Shown: positions 24,246 to 34,410 of the stretch, piece after piece
How the letters are laid out: every line of letters begins with the position of its first letter
How positions within the stretch are numbered: position 1 is the first letter of the stretch
Origin: an uncultured Clostridia bacterium
Lineage (GTDB): Bacteria; Bacillota; Clostridia; Christensenellales; Borkfalkiaceae
DNA: 64,000 nucleotides
Assembly: GCA_947630115.1 (NCBI GenBank)
Contig: CANRGG010000003.1
Coordinates: 1-64,000, forward strand
Direction: 5' to 3'
Made by a program: the position numbers and the translations under genes
Notes under the pieces: model-generated
What the model saw: the letters and a program-made list of their open reading frames with translations, nothing else
Databases searched by the model: none
What the model was told of the DNA's origin: nothing

Positions 24246-26913
24246 CCACCGACACTTATTCCTCGTACTGATCGCGCCTTGCGTTCCTTTATTTCCCTTA
24301 AATAATCATCGGCAATCTGATCGAGTGTTTCTGCAAATCTCGAATAACCCTTGGCGCGAACGACATCGGAAATGTCCCGATACCGCTTTTGCGAATTCCT
24401 TCTCCTCTTTCCCCTCCGGATCGACGATGTGGGCGCCTCTTTGATTGTATATTCCCACGGAATACCCCGAGCGAACGCTTTTATTCTCCCTTTGATCCAG
24501 AAATTCCAGCACAGAGCGGGGCAGAAGGTGCTCCTTGTCGATCGGAAGATAAGAGAGCCCGTTTCCAATCGTCTGCTTTGTCACATCCTCGCGGTCGTTA
24601 TCGATCGACCATTGGATTGCCTCCTGTGTCCATGATAGAAATTTATCTTCATGAAAAACGCCGTTCTCGTCCATCCCGGGCACGACATCAAACTTAAAAA
24701 TGATGTCGAACAACCTGCAAGAGAGTCCTTCGTCCATTTCCTCTTTTTCGACCCTAAACTCATGATGTTTTCTAAACGCCATCTGAATGAACTGACAGAA
24801 AAATGCAGGAGAACTCGCAAGGCGGAGTTTCAATGCTCTGGGCTTTATCTTGGAATCATCTCGGAAAAGCGGCAGATAGTACCATTCGATAACCGATAGG
24901 CGGTTGAGATCGAAGGAATCGCTCCTTTGCAAGAATTCAATCAGTTTCAATGCGGCATGTGGATCCAACACATCCGCGTCGGCAGCTGTAGCGGCCTGCT
25001 CTAAGCTAAAATAGAGCAGGTCAATGTCTATTTGGCAGAAGTTTGGGAGAATTCCCCAGGAGATTTACAATTCCCGTGTATCTTCCTGCCGTGCAAAGTG
25101 ACCCAAGTAGGGTTTTAAGGTCAATATCGCATCCGTCCCTATATCCATATGGCAACTTTACTTTTTTCCAGAAATCATCTTTTCGCTCGGGGATCAGCGC
25201 TTCCATGACACTCTTCAGCGTATCGCAATAGGCAAAGTTCGTCAAAATCTCAAGGATGAGATCGTCGTTGAGCTCCTCCCGAATGCCCATTTGCAGCAGA
25301 GCTGAATATCCATGCTGATCGAGAAAGCTTTGCAAGGCAACAAAAGCGAGCGTTCTATCTCTTTTGACGTCCCGATAGTACAGAAGAAGCTCCCGAATCG
25401 TGTCCATTGACGCTGCGACAGCGCAATAGAGCGGTTCTTTTTCTTTCTTCGCATTTGTTTTCGATCAGGCGGTACTTCAGCTCCGTCAATGCCAGCCAAG
25501 GATGATATTTTTCCTCATCCGACCACGTCTTTCCCAATTCCTTAAGTTTCGTCAAAAGCCCGCCCTGCTGTATTTCAAAGGAAAAGAGATATTTGACGAG
25601 TTCGGTTAGGCTCATCGGGTCGTCCCCTGACAGGCGCATCGCTTGTTCAAAGAGAAAGAAACTCATCTGCTTGAACTGACTTTTCTTTACGGAGACTCTT
25701 TCCGGAATGGAGAGCCGTGAAAATCTCGGCCTGTAAATCGGCTTTGCGATATCCGTCTCCCCGGGCAAAAACTTTTTTATGAACTTCCCGGCACTTTCAG
25801 GGTATTCTCTGCATAGCGAGATAATGGCAGTTTTCTGTAAATCGACGGAGGCAAGCGTCTGTGGATACCATGGCAACAGTTCGAGGTAGATGTCCCCGCC
25901 AATTTCCGCAAGATACGGCAACGCGTCTCCGAGACAAAGTAACCCGTCCTTGCCGAATGCTTTGAAGACGGCTTGAATGAGCTGAATTTTGTTTATCTCA
26001 AGTGTGTTCTCCGTACAGAATTGAGGCGGGTCACTGCAAACAATGCATGCTCCCGCAAGGATCCCGTTGCAGATTGTTCTTGAGAACGTCTCGGGTGCAT
26101 TCGAATAGATGTTTTCAAAGGCCTGCCCTCGTCGGCAATTTTCTTTTCTCCATAAGAAAATACAATAGATCGGATGCATGAAAAAAGCTTTACAATGTCA
26201 TCATCCGTATAATATTTTTCAGACATCTTGTACAGCATTTTTTGATCGGAAATCTTCCAGATATGATCTTTTTTGCTCATATATGGAAAACAGATTAATA
26301 ACTGCGCCTTTTTCTGAAATTCGGCAAATTTAAGCCCAAAAAACTCCTCGATGAGCTTTCTATCTTCACAGTTCGAATCATCCCAACCGCCAAGCAATGT
26401 AAGCTTTGCCGTAAAATCGTCGAGCTTGCCGGAAAAATTACCGACGCCGAGTTCCCTTCTGAGATCCGTCGTCCCTCTTTGTTCCTCTTTTCTAAAAAGC
26501 TCTAAAAGCTCCGAGTCAAAATTTTGCATTGTGATTTCGGAGGCAGCCTGGTTGCAATCCTGCGCAAAGCCAACGAGCTTCTCCCATACAAATTATACAT
26601 CGTAATTAGCCTTGCAAAGGAGTATGGTCTTCAACACTTTCTCCGAAACAGTCAAGCTATGCTTCATCTGGCAAAACAGTCTCGCGTGGTTATCTTTTCG
26701 CTCGACCAGCAGATCGTCCGTATTGATCCCATATCTTTTTGTTGGGAAGCAGACCTTTTCGATTGGTTGACCCAGAACGGGAGCAGGTGTTCCGATCAAT
26801 AAAAAGAGCAAAAAGACAGCGCCGATCCGCGTCTCAAAGATAGTTCCCCCGCCTCCCGTGCTGAATGAGTTTGAAATTCCTATGTCCAATTCCGATATCC
26901 GATCTTCTTCCAT
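24218..26913 (-). pseudogene. Large nuclease-type defence gene, broken by several frameshifts
   Basis: One decayed gene of about 900 codons can be followed through successive frames. The N-terminus (from about 26913) has TGGGGTIFETRIGAVFLLFL, GINTDDLLVERKD and LFCQMKHSLTVSE. This layout (Gly-rich start, acidic pair, Q-x-K) is that of Cap4/DUF4297 or Mrr-like nuclease domains of STAND-type and related defence proteins. Frames change near 26590, 26130, 25435, 25055 and 24390. The end (YNQRGAHIVDPEGKEEKEFA) is a common tail of large defence NTPases. I see no Walker A, so the ATPase part is lost or was never present. The family call is inference. Confidence 0.6.
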
Positions 26914-27018
26914 CCTATGAACTCCCACCATAAATCGTTGGTCGCGACTGATCCACAATAATGATTATACTCATTGGGATGGGTGAAATCAAGACTTTTT
27001 TTGAATTCTTGGTATCTT

Positions 27019-27747
27019 TCATAACAAATTTAGCTCGGCGAAATAATTTTCGGGGAATTTTGCAAGATATTCGCAATGTCCGTATCCCTCATGCACCCAA
27101 AAACGCACTTTCGGGTAACTTTTTTCGATCTTCTTCCGCTGCTTATAATCAGCGTCTTTGCTCCCGAACGCAAGCAAAACTTTCTTCTGCAAGTCCTCAT
27201 CATAGGACGGGAACTCAAAAGAACAGCAGGCGGCAACGACGTTTTTGATACTCTTTTTGCTCATGCCCGCAAGCGATCTTGCCATACTTTTTCCGAAAAT
27301 TCCATAAGTTTCTTGCATCTTTCGGACGGCTCGTTCGGGATATTTGCGCACTCTCTTCTGCTTTTTCAAAAATACCGATGCAACGATTTTTTTGAGGATA
27401 GGTGCATTTTTGAAAAACGGCGCACCCTCAAATACGATATGTTCGATTTCGATTGACTTTTCGGAGAACAGTTCAAGTCCCACGCGCGCACCGAGCGATG
27501 CCCCGAACAAAAGCTCGATTTGAAAGATATTTTGCTCTTTCAAATACGCAAGGAGCGCCTTTGCCTCCTTTTCCGCCGAAATAAAGTCGCCCTTATCTTC
27601 TCCATGCCCCGAAAGATCGGGCGAGATGACGCGGTACTTTTGAAGTGTATTTCCGATGAAAGATGTCATTGTCTTTCCGTCCGCAAGCATCGGATGCAGG
27701 AGCAGAAGAATTTTCCCCTGCGGATCCCCGTATTCTTTTATGACCAT
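27019..27747 (-). CDS. Alpha/beta hydrolase
   Basis: A 242-residue alpha/beta-hydrolase-fold protein without signal peptide. The oxyanion strand reads LLLLHPMLADGKTM, the nucleophile elbow is GASLG (Ser), the acid is in AFGSKDADYK, and the catalytic His in EGYGHCEYLAKFP. The pattern LSGHGED after the second strand is usual in this group of carboxylesterase/lipase-like enzymes. Ribosome site AGGAGG lies before the ATG at 27747. The lid region is Lys-rich. Substrate unknown. It sits alone between the defence remnant and a MITE-like element. Confidence 0.85.
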   Translation of the reverse strand: MVIKEYGDPQGKILLLLHPMLADGKTMTSFIGNTLQKYRVISPDLSGHGEDKGDFISAEKEAKALLAYLKEQNIFQIELLFGASLGARVGLELFSEKSIEIEHIVFEGAPFFKNAPILKKIVASVFLKKQKRVRKYPERAVRKMQETYGIFGKSMARSLAGMSKKSIKNVVAACCSFEFPSYDEDLQKKVLLAFGSKDADYKQRKKIEKSYPKVRFWVHEGYGHCEYLAKFPENYFAELNLL

Positions 27748-27764
27748 TTTTTATATCCTCCTTT

Positions 27765-28043
27765 TAAGGTGAAGAAAGTTGAGCACGCGCCGGTTTTATG
27801 CGGCGGATTTCCGTCTGTTCGGTGTCGACTCCCTTGGCAATACGTCTTATTCCCTGCGGTCGTCTCCTTGCCCAGCCAAAAATCCGCCTGCCTAAAACTG
27901 CTTTGCACTCCCGCGAGGTCATTTTCGTGGGGATTGTGCCGAGGAGGAGGAAGGTTTGCTGGACGCAAATCGACGACGACGCAGGCACAAGGTACCGAAA
28001 AGGGCCCGCGGGAGCGGCGTGGGTTCAACTCTCTTCACCTTAA
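27765..28043. mobile_element. MITE-like element with terminal inverted repeats
   Basis: A GC-rich 279-bp segment in AT-richer surroundings. The left end (27765 on) and the reverse complement of the right end (to 28043) both begin TTAAGGTGAAGA and continue AGTTGA, with about 2 mismatches in 20 bases. TTAA at both ends may be the target. Its open frames are unlike proteins. The right end provides the stop codon of the ECF ATPase gene (28040-28042). Confidence 0.65.
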
Positions 28044-29452
28044 GTTCTTTCAAAAAAATATGTATGCGCGAGTTCTTTGCCGCTCTCGGCTTTGACAATG
28101 CCGTTTTCAATCCAAACCGCTTTGTAGCATAGAGCTTCGGCGCAACGCATATCGTGCGTTACCGTGATCATAACATTATGGGTGCGGTCGTGAAGTTCAT
28201 TCAGGATCTCCACGAGCGATTTAAGTCCCGAATAGTCCTGCCCCACCGTCGGCTCGTCTAAAAGTAGCACGTCGGGCATTGCAGCCGCGACCGCCGCGAT
28301 CGACACTCTCCGCTTTTGTCCCTCGGAAAGCGACTGCGGATGGCGGTTTTTTATTTTTTCAAGCCCGAACAGCTTTATCATTTCCCTTGCATATTCTTCG
28401 CTCTTTGCACCGAACAAGATCTCCTTTTCCACCGTCGGCATAAACAGCATATAGTTTGGGTTTTGATAGACGACCCCCACCCTTTGAAACCATTTTCTGC
28501 TCGCTCGTTTGCCGAGTTTGGGATCGAGAAATTGATTGACAGTTCCGCCCGAAGGTTTATTTAACCGAGCGATGATACGGAGAAGCGTCGTCTTGCCGCA
28601 ACCGTTTTCGCCCAAAATAAGCAATCTCTCATCTTTATTTACGGAAAAGGAAATATTTTTCAGAATCTCTTTCACGTCTGCGGAATAGGCGATATTTTTC
28701 AGTTCAAACAGCGTTCCATCCTTGTCGTGTTTTTCGGCTTTATCGGCGATCACCACGGTTTGTGAGGTCAAATACGCTTGTTTATCCTCGACTTTGGTAA
28801 CGACACCCGCCCGAATATTCCAAACGGAATCCACATAAGAGAGAACCATATCGAGCCTGTGTTCGACGACAAGTACGGCATATCCTGCGCCTGCGAGTTT
28901 TCGGAGCGTGTTCATCAAAAAGTCTGCACCGTTAATATCAAGGTTGGCAAGCGGCTCGTCCAAAATGAGAATTTTTTGTCCCGTCGCAAGCGTGGAAGCG
29001 GTAATGAGGCGCTGCTTCTGCCCGCCCGAAAGCGTTCGGGTTTTCCATTCTCTATCTATCCCCAACATTGCGCAGACGATCCCGATTTGCCGCTCGATCT
29101 TTTCGGGCGCAAAGGCAAAGTTTTCACAGCCGAAAGCGATTTCGTCCTCGACGATCTTTTGAATGATCTGACTGTCGGCGTTCTGCAAGACCACGCCTAC
29201 TTTACGGCAGATCTCGCTCATCTTTTTGCCCTTGATATTTTCGCCGTCAACGACCACCTCTCCCTCGACTTTCCCCGCGATAACATTGGGGATGATCCCT
29301 GCAATCAAAGAAAGGAGCGTGCTTTTCCCCTCGCCTGAAAGCCCGGAGAGAAGCGCCACTTCCCCATATTCCACGGAAAAGTTGACATGGGTCAAGATTT
29401 TCGTCGTTCCGTCATAGGAGAACGAAATATTTTTAAGTTCGATTGCCCTCAT
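28040..29452 (-). CDS. ECF transporter double ATPase subunit (EcfA1-A2 fusion)
   Basis: A 470-residue protein with two tandem ABC ATPase domains of the energy-coupling-factor type. Domain 1: Walker A GLSGEGKST, signature LSGGQKQR, Walker B ILILDEPLANLD. Domain 2: Walker A GENGCGKTT, signature LSEGQKRR, Walker B VLLLDEPTVGQD. Start at 29452 (ATGA overlap with the T-component gene) rather than the longer frame. It powers uptake by the S and T components encoded upstream. The stop codon lies in the border of the MITE-like element, so the C-terminus may have been trimmed by insertion. Confidence 0.92.
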   Translation of the reverse strand: MRAIELKNISFSYDGTTKILTHVNFSVEYGEVALLSGLSGEGKSTLLSLIAGIIPNVIAGKVEGEVVVDGENIKGKKMSEICRKVGVVLQNADSQIIQKIVEDEIAFGCENFAFAPEKIERQIGIVCAMLGIDREWKTRTLSGGQKQRLITASTLATGQKILILDEPLANLDINGADFLMNTLRKLAGAGYAVLVVEHRLDMVLSYVDSVWNIRAGVVTKVEDKQAYLTSQTVVIADKAEKHDKDGTLFELKNIAYSADVKEILKNISFSVNKDERLLILGENGCGKTTLLRIIARLNKPSGGTVNQFLDPKLGKRASRKWFQRVGVVYQNPNYMLFMPTVEKEILFGAKSEEYAREMIKLFGLEKIKNRHPQSLSEGQKRRVSIAAVAAAMPDVLLLDEPTVGQDYSGLKSLVEILNELHDRTHNVMITVTHDMRCAEALCYKAVWIENGIVKAESGKELAHTYFFERT

Positions 29453-30129
29453 AATACCACCGCCAAGACCACCATCATGGCGACAAGTCCGAAAATATAT
29501 ATAAGGTCGGAAACACAAATGACCTCTCTTTTATACACCGTGTACTTCGCCTTTGAGAGCGTAAATCCCCTCGTTTCGACGGATAGAGACAGCGTATCGG
29601 AAATATCCACGAGCCGACTGACAAGCGGAATAAGGAACGCTCTGTAAAAGATTTTTGGATTTAATACGCTTCCCGCACCCCTCGTTTTCATCGCCTCCCG
29701 AACGCGCCGTATTTCGCCACTCAAAACGGGCGGGAAAGACATTGCGATCAGCATCCCGAGCGTCAGTCCCCGCGGCATCCGGAGCTGAGATAGATTTCTC
29801 GTCATTCTGACAGCCTCTACGCTCATCCCCGGGACGACTGCCACAAACACGCTGCCCATACGGTTTGCCATAGATAGAGCCGCCGAGCCGTCCCGCCCGT
29901 AAGCAAAATATGCGATCAGAGCAAACATCCCGCCGAAAAGAATCATAGGCGGCAAGACGTGAAATACGGCTTTGAAACACCCGAAAAAGCATAGAAAAAC
30001 GAGCGCAAACAGCAGAAAAACCGAACACAGGTACGTTTTTGCCATGAGAAGCCCATACACTAAAATTCCTATACTCGATAAGAGCGCGATAATCGGATAG
30101 AGATTTTGTTTGAAGGAGAAGAACCTCAT
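29449..30129 (-). CDS. ECF transporter transmembrane (T) component
   Basis: A 226-residue membrane protein with about five helices. The cytoplasmic coupling region shows the family pattern LRMPRGLTLGMLIAMSF, and further IRRVREAMKTRGAGSV and VETRGF, close to the EcfT Ala-Arg-Gly motifs that contact the ATPases. I start at the ATG at 30129, which overlaps the S-component stop (ATGA); the longer frame upstream overlaps the S gene. It connects the S component to the double ATPase. Confidence 0.9.
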   Translation of the reverse strand: MRFFSFKQNLYPIIALLSSIGILVYGLLMAKTYLCSVFLLFALVFLCFFGCFKAVFHVLPPMILFGGMFALIAYFAYGRDGSAALSMANRMGSVFVAVVPGMSVEAVRMTRNLSQLRMPRGLTLGMLIAMSFPPVLSGEIRRVREAMKTRGAGSVLNPKIFYRAFLIPLVSRLVDISDTLSLSVETRGFTLSKAKYTVYKREVICVSDLIYIFGLVAMMVVLAVVL

Positions 30130-30800
30130 TGCTTGAACTTCCCCGCTTTCCTCAGTTCCCTTGCAATTACCATGCCGATGATCGAGCCGATGAAGCTGAC
30201 GGCGACGGCGGCGATCGAAATTCCGATGATAAGGCCGACGTTTCCGCTGCCGAGAAACATGGAGACAGCTGCCTTTTCGCTCCCCGTCACGGTATAGAAC
30301 GCCCGATAGTAGAGGAACAAAAACGGAATTGTAAGCGGCATATAAAGAGTTCCCGCAAGAACACACGCCCAATCGTTTTTATAGCCTCGAAATATCAGGA
30401 GCGCAACCGCTTCGGCTATGACCGCACAGAGGATAAGCATCGCCATAGGCGGAAACATGAACACGAGAAAAATCGAGATAAAGATCGACTGAAACAGAAG
30501 CGCCCCGGGCTTTTTTACTTTCATCATCCCGATGACGGGGAACAGCGAAAACTGGATCCCAAGTCCAAGCTGAATGATCCCAAAGAGAGGCACATTGACA
30601 AGGAGCGGCATGATCGCGCCCGTCACAAGCGTGCAAGCCGTAATAATAGCAAGGAAAACGATGTCCTTGATCTTATACTTTTGAAAAAACTTGTGTTTTT
30701 CGACCCCATCCTCAACTTTTCCGCTTTCCGAGGGAATATTATCCCCCGCTTCCTGCGCATTTTCAAGCAGCTCGTCGATTTCCTTTTCTTCCGTTTCCAT
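30126..30800 (-). CDS. ECF transporter S component (MptE/Trep_Strep type)
   Basis: 224 residues with a charged N-terminal segment (METEEKEIDELLENAQE) and about five to six helices from residue 45 (DIVFLAIITACTLVTG). Pattern and context suggest the Trep_Strep/MptE-like S-component family, found beside paired ABC exporters-turned-importers in Streptococcus and Clostridia. The S component binds the substrate, here probably an iron-metallophore or a similar compound; this follows from context only. It begins directly after the stop of the ABC gene and overlaps the T gene. Confidence 0.8.
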   Translation of the reverse strand: METEEKEIDELLENAQEAGDNIPSESGKVEDGVEKHKFFQKYKIKDIVFLAIITACTLVTGAIMPLLVNVPLFGIIQLGLGIQFSLFPVIGMMKVKKPGALLFQSIFISIFLVFMFPPMAMLILCAVIAEAVALLIFRGYKNDWACVLAGTLYMPLTIPFLFLYYRAFYTVTGSEKAAVSMFLGSGNVGLIIGISIAAVAVSFIGSIIGMVIARELRKAGKFKQ

Positions 30801-32486
30801 TTACTTTTCCTCCGTAATTTTTCCGTCTTTGATTTTGTAAATTCTGTCCGCGATCGCCATGGTACTCTCGCGGTGCGACACGAGAAGAATGCTCTTTTTG
30901 CGCTTTTGCTCTTTGAGCGCTTTTAGGATGATCCCCTCGTTGATACTGTCCACATTGCTTGTCGGCTCGTCGAGAAGAATGAGCTCTGCGCCCGAAAGGA
31001 ACGCTCGAGCAAGACCGATCCGCTGTTTTTCGCCCGCAGAAAGATTGTCGCCGAGTGCCCCCACTTCCGTCTGATAGCCATCGGGCAATGTCATAATAAA
31101 GTCATGAATGGAAGCAAGGCGGCAAGCGTTTTCGATTTCTTTCATGGTAGCGTCAGGCTTTGCAATGCGCAGATTTTCCTCTATCGTTTCGTCAAAAAGG
31201 TAGGTCGTCTGCGACACCATCGTCACGTTCGCAAGCAAATTGTCGCTGTCAACTTCGTCAATATCGATACCGTTATACTCGATTCTTCCGCTGTCTTTTT
31301 GCCAAAAACGAAGCAACAGTTTTAAGAGCGTACTCTTTCCGCAGCCGCTCTCCCCCACGATCCCGATGATCTCGCCCTTCTTTGCATTCAGACAGATATT
31401 TTGAAGTACAGGTGCGTCTTTTTCGTATCCGAAAGACAGATCATTGACTTCGAGATTTTCATAGTCAAACTTCTTGCCGCTTTGTATCGGACGAATGGCG
31501 GGCTGCTCGGCAAGCAAATTCAAAACTCTGTCGCCGCTCGCAAAGGTCTGCGTGAGATTACCGGGGAGAGCCGACACCGCAATGACGGGACCGAAACTTG
31601 AAAAAACGGCAACAACTCCCACGATCATAAATCCGACAGAGAGCATATCGAAATGAACAAGCAAAATGCCGACCGTAAGGGTTATCAAGATAAACAGCGA
31701 GACGAGAAGCTCGGTAAACGAGCTCGCCCTCGTCGAAAGGTGCTTCATTCTTTTCGTTTCTTTCAGGAGCTCGTTTGAACGACGATTGACTTCCGCTTTG
31801 CGTTCTTCTCCCGCATGATTCAAAACGATGTCTTTAATGCCCTTGATACTGTCGAGAAAATAGGCATTGAAAGAAGCAAATTCCGCACGGTATTTCACAC
31901 CGCTCTCTTTAAGTCGCCCCGAAGAAATAAGCGGCACAATGACGCCGATCGTGAGGTAGCCGACAAGCGCGACGAGCGCAAGATACCAGCTTGAAACAAA
32001 CCCGACAAACAAGAGAACTGCAATCGACACGATGAACGCAATGCAGATCGGCGAAATGGTATGCGCATAGAAGACCTCGAGTGTTTCTATGTCCGAGGTG
32101 ATCATCGCAATGATACTGCCCTTTTGCTTGCTTTCGAGTTTTGCGGGACACAAGATACGAAGCGCGCCGAAGATCTTATCCCGCAAAACCGCCAAAAGTC
32201 GGAAGGCAATATAGTGATTGCTGTACTGCTCCAAATAACGCAGCAATCCGCGAAGCAATCCACACCCGACCGCAAGTCCGATGATGAAGCCGTAAGACAG
32301 CGTTATACTCTCGCCAAGTGCTTTCGCAACGCCCAAAGCGCCGAATATCGTCACGCCCATCGCGGCGACAAATCCGAGACTTCCGTTGATTACTGCAAGC
32401 AACATAATGTAAGCAAGAGACCCGAGCAAGAGGATCAGGCTTGCCATGATCTTAATTCCGCTTCTGCGTAACTTTTTCTTACTCAT
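30801..32486 (-). CDS. ABC transporter, permease-ATPase (second of a pair)
   Basis: 561 residues: six transmembrane helices followed by an ATPase domain. Walker A GESGCGKST, signature LSAGEKQR, Walker B LILLDEPTSNVD and switch His in LVSHRES. The N-terminal domain includes the CydC-like segment YLEQYSNHYIAFRLLA. The pair resembles YbtP/YbtQ or IrtA/IrtB transporters, which import iron-loaded siderophores despite an exporter fold, and equivalents in the equibactin locus. It overlaps the preceding ABC gene by 4 bases and precedes the ECF S gene directly. Confidence 0.88.
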   Translation of the reverse strand: MSKKKLRRSGIKIMASLILLLGSLAYIMLLAVINGSLGFVAAMGVTIFGALGVAKALGESITLSYGFIIGLAVGCGLLRGLLRYLEQYSNHYIAFRLLAVLRDKIFGALRILCPAKLESKQKGSIIAMITSDIETLEVFYAHTISPICIAFIVSIAVLLFVGFVSSWYLALVALVGYLTIGVIVPLISSGRLKESGVKYRAEFASFNAYFLDSIKGIKDIVLNHAGEERKAEVNRRSNELLKETKRMKHLSTRASSFTELLVSLFILITLTVGILLVHFDMLSVGFMIVGVVAVFSSFGPVIAVSALPGNLTQTFASGDRVLNLLAEQPAIRPIQSGKKFDYENLEVNDLSFGYEKDAPVLQNICLNAKKGEIIGIVGESGCGKSTLLKLLLRFWQKDSGRIEYNGIDIDEVDSDNLLANVTMVSQTTYLFDETIEENLRIAKPDATMKEIENACRLASIHDFIMTLPDGYQTEVGALGDNLSAGEKQRIGLARAFLSGAELILLDEPTSNVDSINEGIILKALKEQKRKKSILLVSHRESTMAIADRIYKIKDGKITEEK

Positions 32487-34201
32487 AATGCGTAGCCCTC
32501 CTCTAACTGTTTTTGCGCAGCATACAATCTCTCATAGCCTTTTCTTTCACTCATAAGCCCGTCGTGCGTACCGCATTCCTTGACTTCGCCGTCCTCCATA
32601 TAATAAACGGTGTCGGCGGGAACGACATTGGCAAGCCTGTGCGAAATGACGATAACGCTCTTTTCGTTTGCGAGCGCACGGATATTCTGCATAATGATCG
32701 CTTCGCTCTCCACGTCGATATTGCTCGTCGCCTCATCGAATACGAAGATGTCTTTATCCGAAACAAGGTTGATAGCTAATGCAAGTCTTTGCTTTTGTCC
32801 GCCCGAAAGATTGGCGGCATCCTCCGTGATCACTTTGTCAAGTCCGCCGTTTTCTTCGATGAACTCACGAAGATTGACCTTTTCAAGCGCCGCATAAATT
32901 TCCTCATCGGTTACGTTTTTCTTTGCAAGTCGAAAATTCTCTTTTACGCTCGCATTAAATATGTACGTGTTGTAGCTTACGACCGCAAGATGACCGTAAT
33001 AATCTTCTCGATTTAGCGTTGCAAGCGGCTTGCCGCCGACCGTGACTTCCCCCTCTTGTGCACGGTGCGCTCCTATAACGAGATTTACGACCGTACTCTT
33101 TCCGCATCCGCTTTCGCCCACGATCGCCGTCATGCCCTTTGCGGGAAACGTCATGCTCACGTTTTTGAGTACGTCCCGCTTTCCATCATAGGAAAAGGTC
33201 ACGTTTTTAAGACACAGGTCTTTATTTTCCACTTTTTCGCTCCCCCACTTTGGCTCCGGCATTTCAAGAAGGGAGAGGATTTTCTTGCCTGCGCTTGCTC
33301 CGTTCATTGCCACATGAAACGCCGAGCCGAACGCACGGAGCGGCAGGAAGAACTCCACCGCAACCAATGTCACAAACAGAGCGGCAATGGGAGATAGCCC
33401 CCAATACGCCGTACCGCAAATTGCAAGAGCGATTCCCGCGCCTGCGCCGCCGTAAGCGACGAGATCCATAATCGTCGTGCTTGCAAGTTGCATAACAAGC
33501 ACTTTCATTGTGATCTTTCGGAACTCTTCCGCACTCTCGTTCATCTTCTTGTGCTGACGGGCGTCTGCACGGAAGATTTTAAGTTCTTTCAGTCCTTGTG
33601 TGCTGTCAAGAAATTTGTCGCCCATCGAGATGTACTTGTTCCAATACTTTGCAAAAATCTTCTTCGCCCACTTACTGACCGCAACGATCGAAACGGGGAT
33701 AAGCGGGACGCAGGCAAGCAACACAAGGCTCGACCGCCAATCGACAAACACGGTGATGAGAAAGAGTATAATCGGCGCAAGCATCGAAAAGAAGAACTGC
33801 GGGATATAGCTCGAAAAGTATAAATCGAGTTGTTCCACGCCCTCCATACTCACCTGCGTAAGTCCCGCCATATTCATTCCGTCGGTGGATTTTACGCCGA
33901 GAGTTACGATCTTTTCGTACACTCTCTCCTTCAAATCTTTTTTGACTTTGCGCCCAAGTAAATCTTTGACGTCGCCTACAAGCCGTGAGCAGGTATAGCG
34001 GACGAGGATACAGACGACTGCCGCTATCGCAGGATAGACGAAGTTTACGATCTCCGCGTTCTCGACGAGCAGCTTTATCGCCCAACAAAGACTCGCCGTG
34101 ATACCGACATTCGCGAAAAGTCCCAAAACTTGCAAGAAAACCGTAATAAATATGTACTTCTTGTTGCCGCCAAGGAGCTTGAAAAGATTTTTATCTAACA
34201 T
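32483..34201 (-). CDS. ABC transporter, permease-ATPase (first of a pair)
   Basis: 572 residues starting at the ATG at 34201, chosen because GGAGGGG stands directly upstream; the longer frame runs into the preceding gene. Six helices, then ATPase domain: Walker A GESGCGKST, signature LSGGQKQR, Walker B IFVFDEATSNID. The switch His is in VISHRLAN. It pairs with the 561-residue protein downstream. Its segment GVKSTDGMNMAGLTQVSMEG matches the YbtP/IrtA-type transporter pattern. Probable function is import of a metallophore, regulated by the DtxR-family gene upstream. Confidence 0.88.
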   Translation of the reverse strand: MLDKNLFKLLGGNKKYIFITVFLQVLGLFANVGITASLCWAIKLLVENAEIVNFVYPAIAAVVCILVRYTCSRLVGDVKDLLGRKVKKDLKERVYEKIVTLGVKSTDGMNMAGLTQVSMEGVEQLDLYFSSYIPQFFFSMLAPIILFLITVFVDWRSSLVLLACVPLIPVSIVAVSKWAKKIFAKYWNKYISMGDKFLDSTQGLKELKIFRADARQHKKMNESAEEFRKITMKVLVMQLASTTIMDLVAYGGAGAGIALAICGTAYWGLSPIAALFVTLVAVEFFLPLRAFGSAFHVAMNGASAGKKILSLLEMPEPKWGSEKVENKDLCLKNVTFSYDGKRDVLKNVSMTFPAKGMTAIVGESGCGKSTVVNLVIGAHRAQEGEVTVGGKPLATLNREDYYGHLAVVSYNTYIFNASVKENFRLAKKNVTDEEIYAALEKVNLREFIEENGGLDKVITEDAANLSGGQKQRLALAINLVSDKDIFVFDEATSNIDVESEAIIMQNIRALANEKSVIVISHRLANVVPADTVYYMEDGEVKECGTHDGLMSERKGYERLYAAQKQLEEGYAL

Positions 34202-34410
34202 TTCCCCCCTCCTTTTCGATTGCCGTTTACGATCAAAAGAACCAGCCCGTAAAGGACATCGAGATTGATGAAGATCGCCACAATGGAAGTCAGATACATA
34301 TCGGGATTTGTTGCCGACTGCGCTTCGGGATAGCAAACAAGGAGCGTTACAACTTCCGCAAGAAAGAGAATTCCCGCGATGATGAGTTCAAGCAGCATTC
34401 TTTTTTTCAT
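34195..34410 (-). CDS. Small two-helix membrane protein
   Basis: A 71-residue protein with two hydrophobic helices (MLLELIIAGILFLAEVVTLLV quoted only as its first 20 or so positions, and IVAIFINLDVLYGLVLLIV) and a basic end (NRKGGGKC). GGAG lies 10 bases before the ATG. It overlaps the end of the preceding gene and the start of the first ABC gene, so it is part of the same operon. It may be an accessory subunit of the transporter; no family is recognised. Confidence 0.65.
   Translation of the reverse strand: MKKRMLLELIIAGILFLAEVVTLLVCYPEAQSATNPDMYLTSIVAIFINLDVLYGLVLLIVNGNRKGGGKC

Noticed and set aside
27738..28028. Minus-strand ORF of 96 codons within the MITE-like element
   Set aside because: It fills the element between its inverted repeats and has the Pro/Arg/His-rich make-up of false ORFs in repeated elements.
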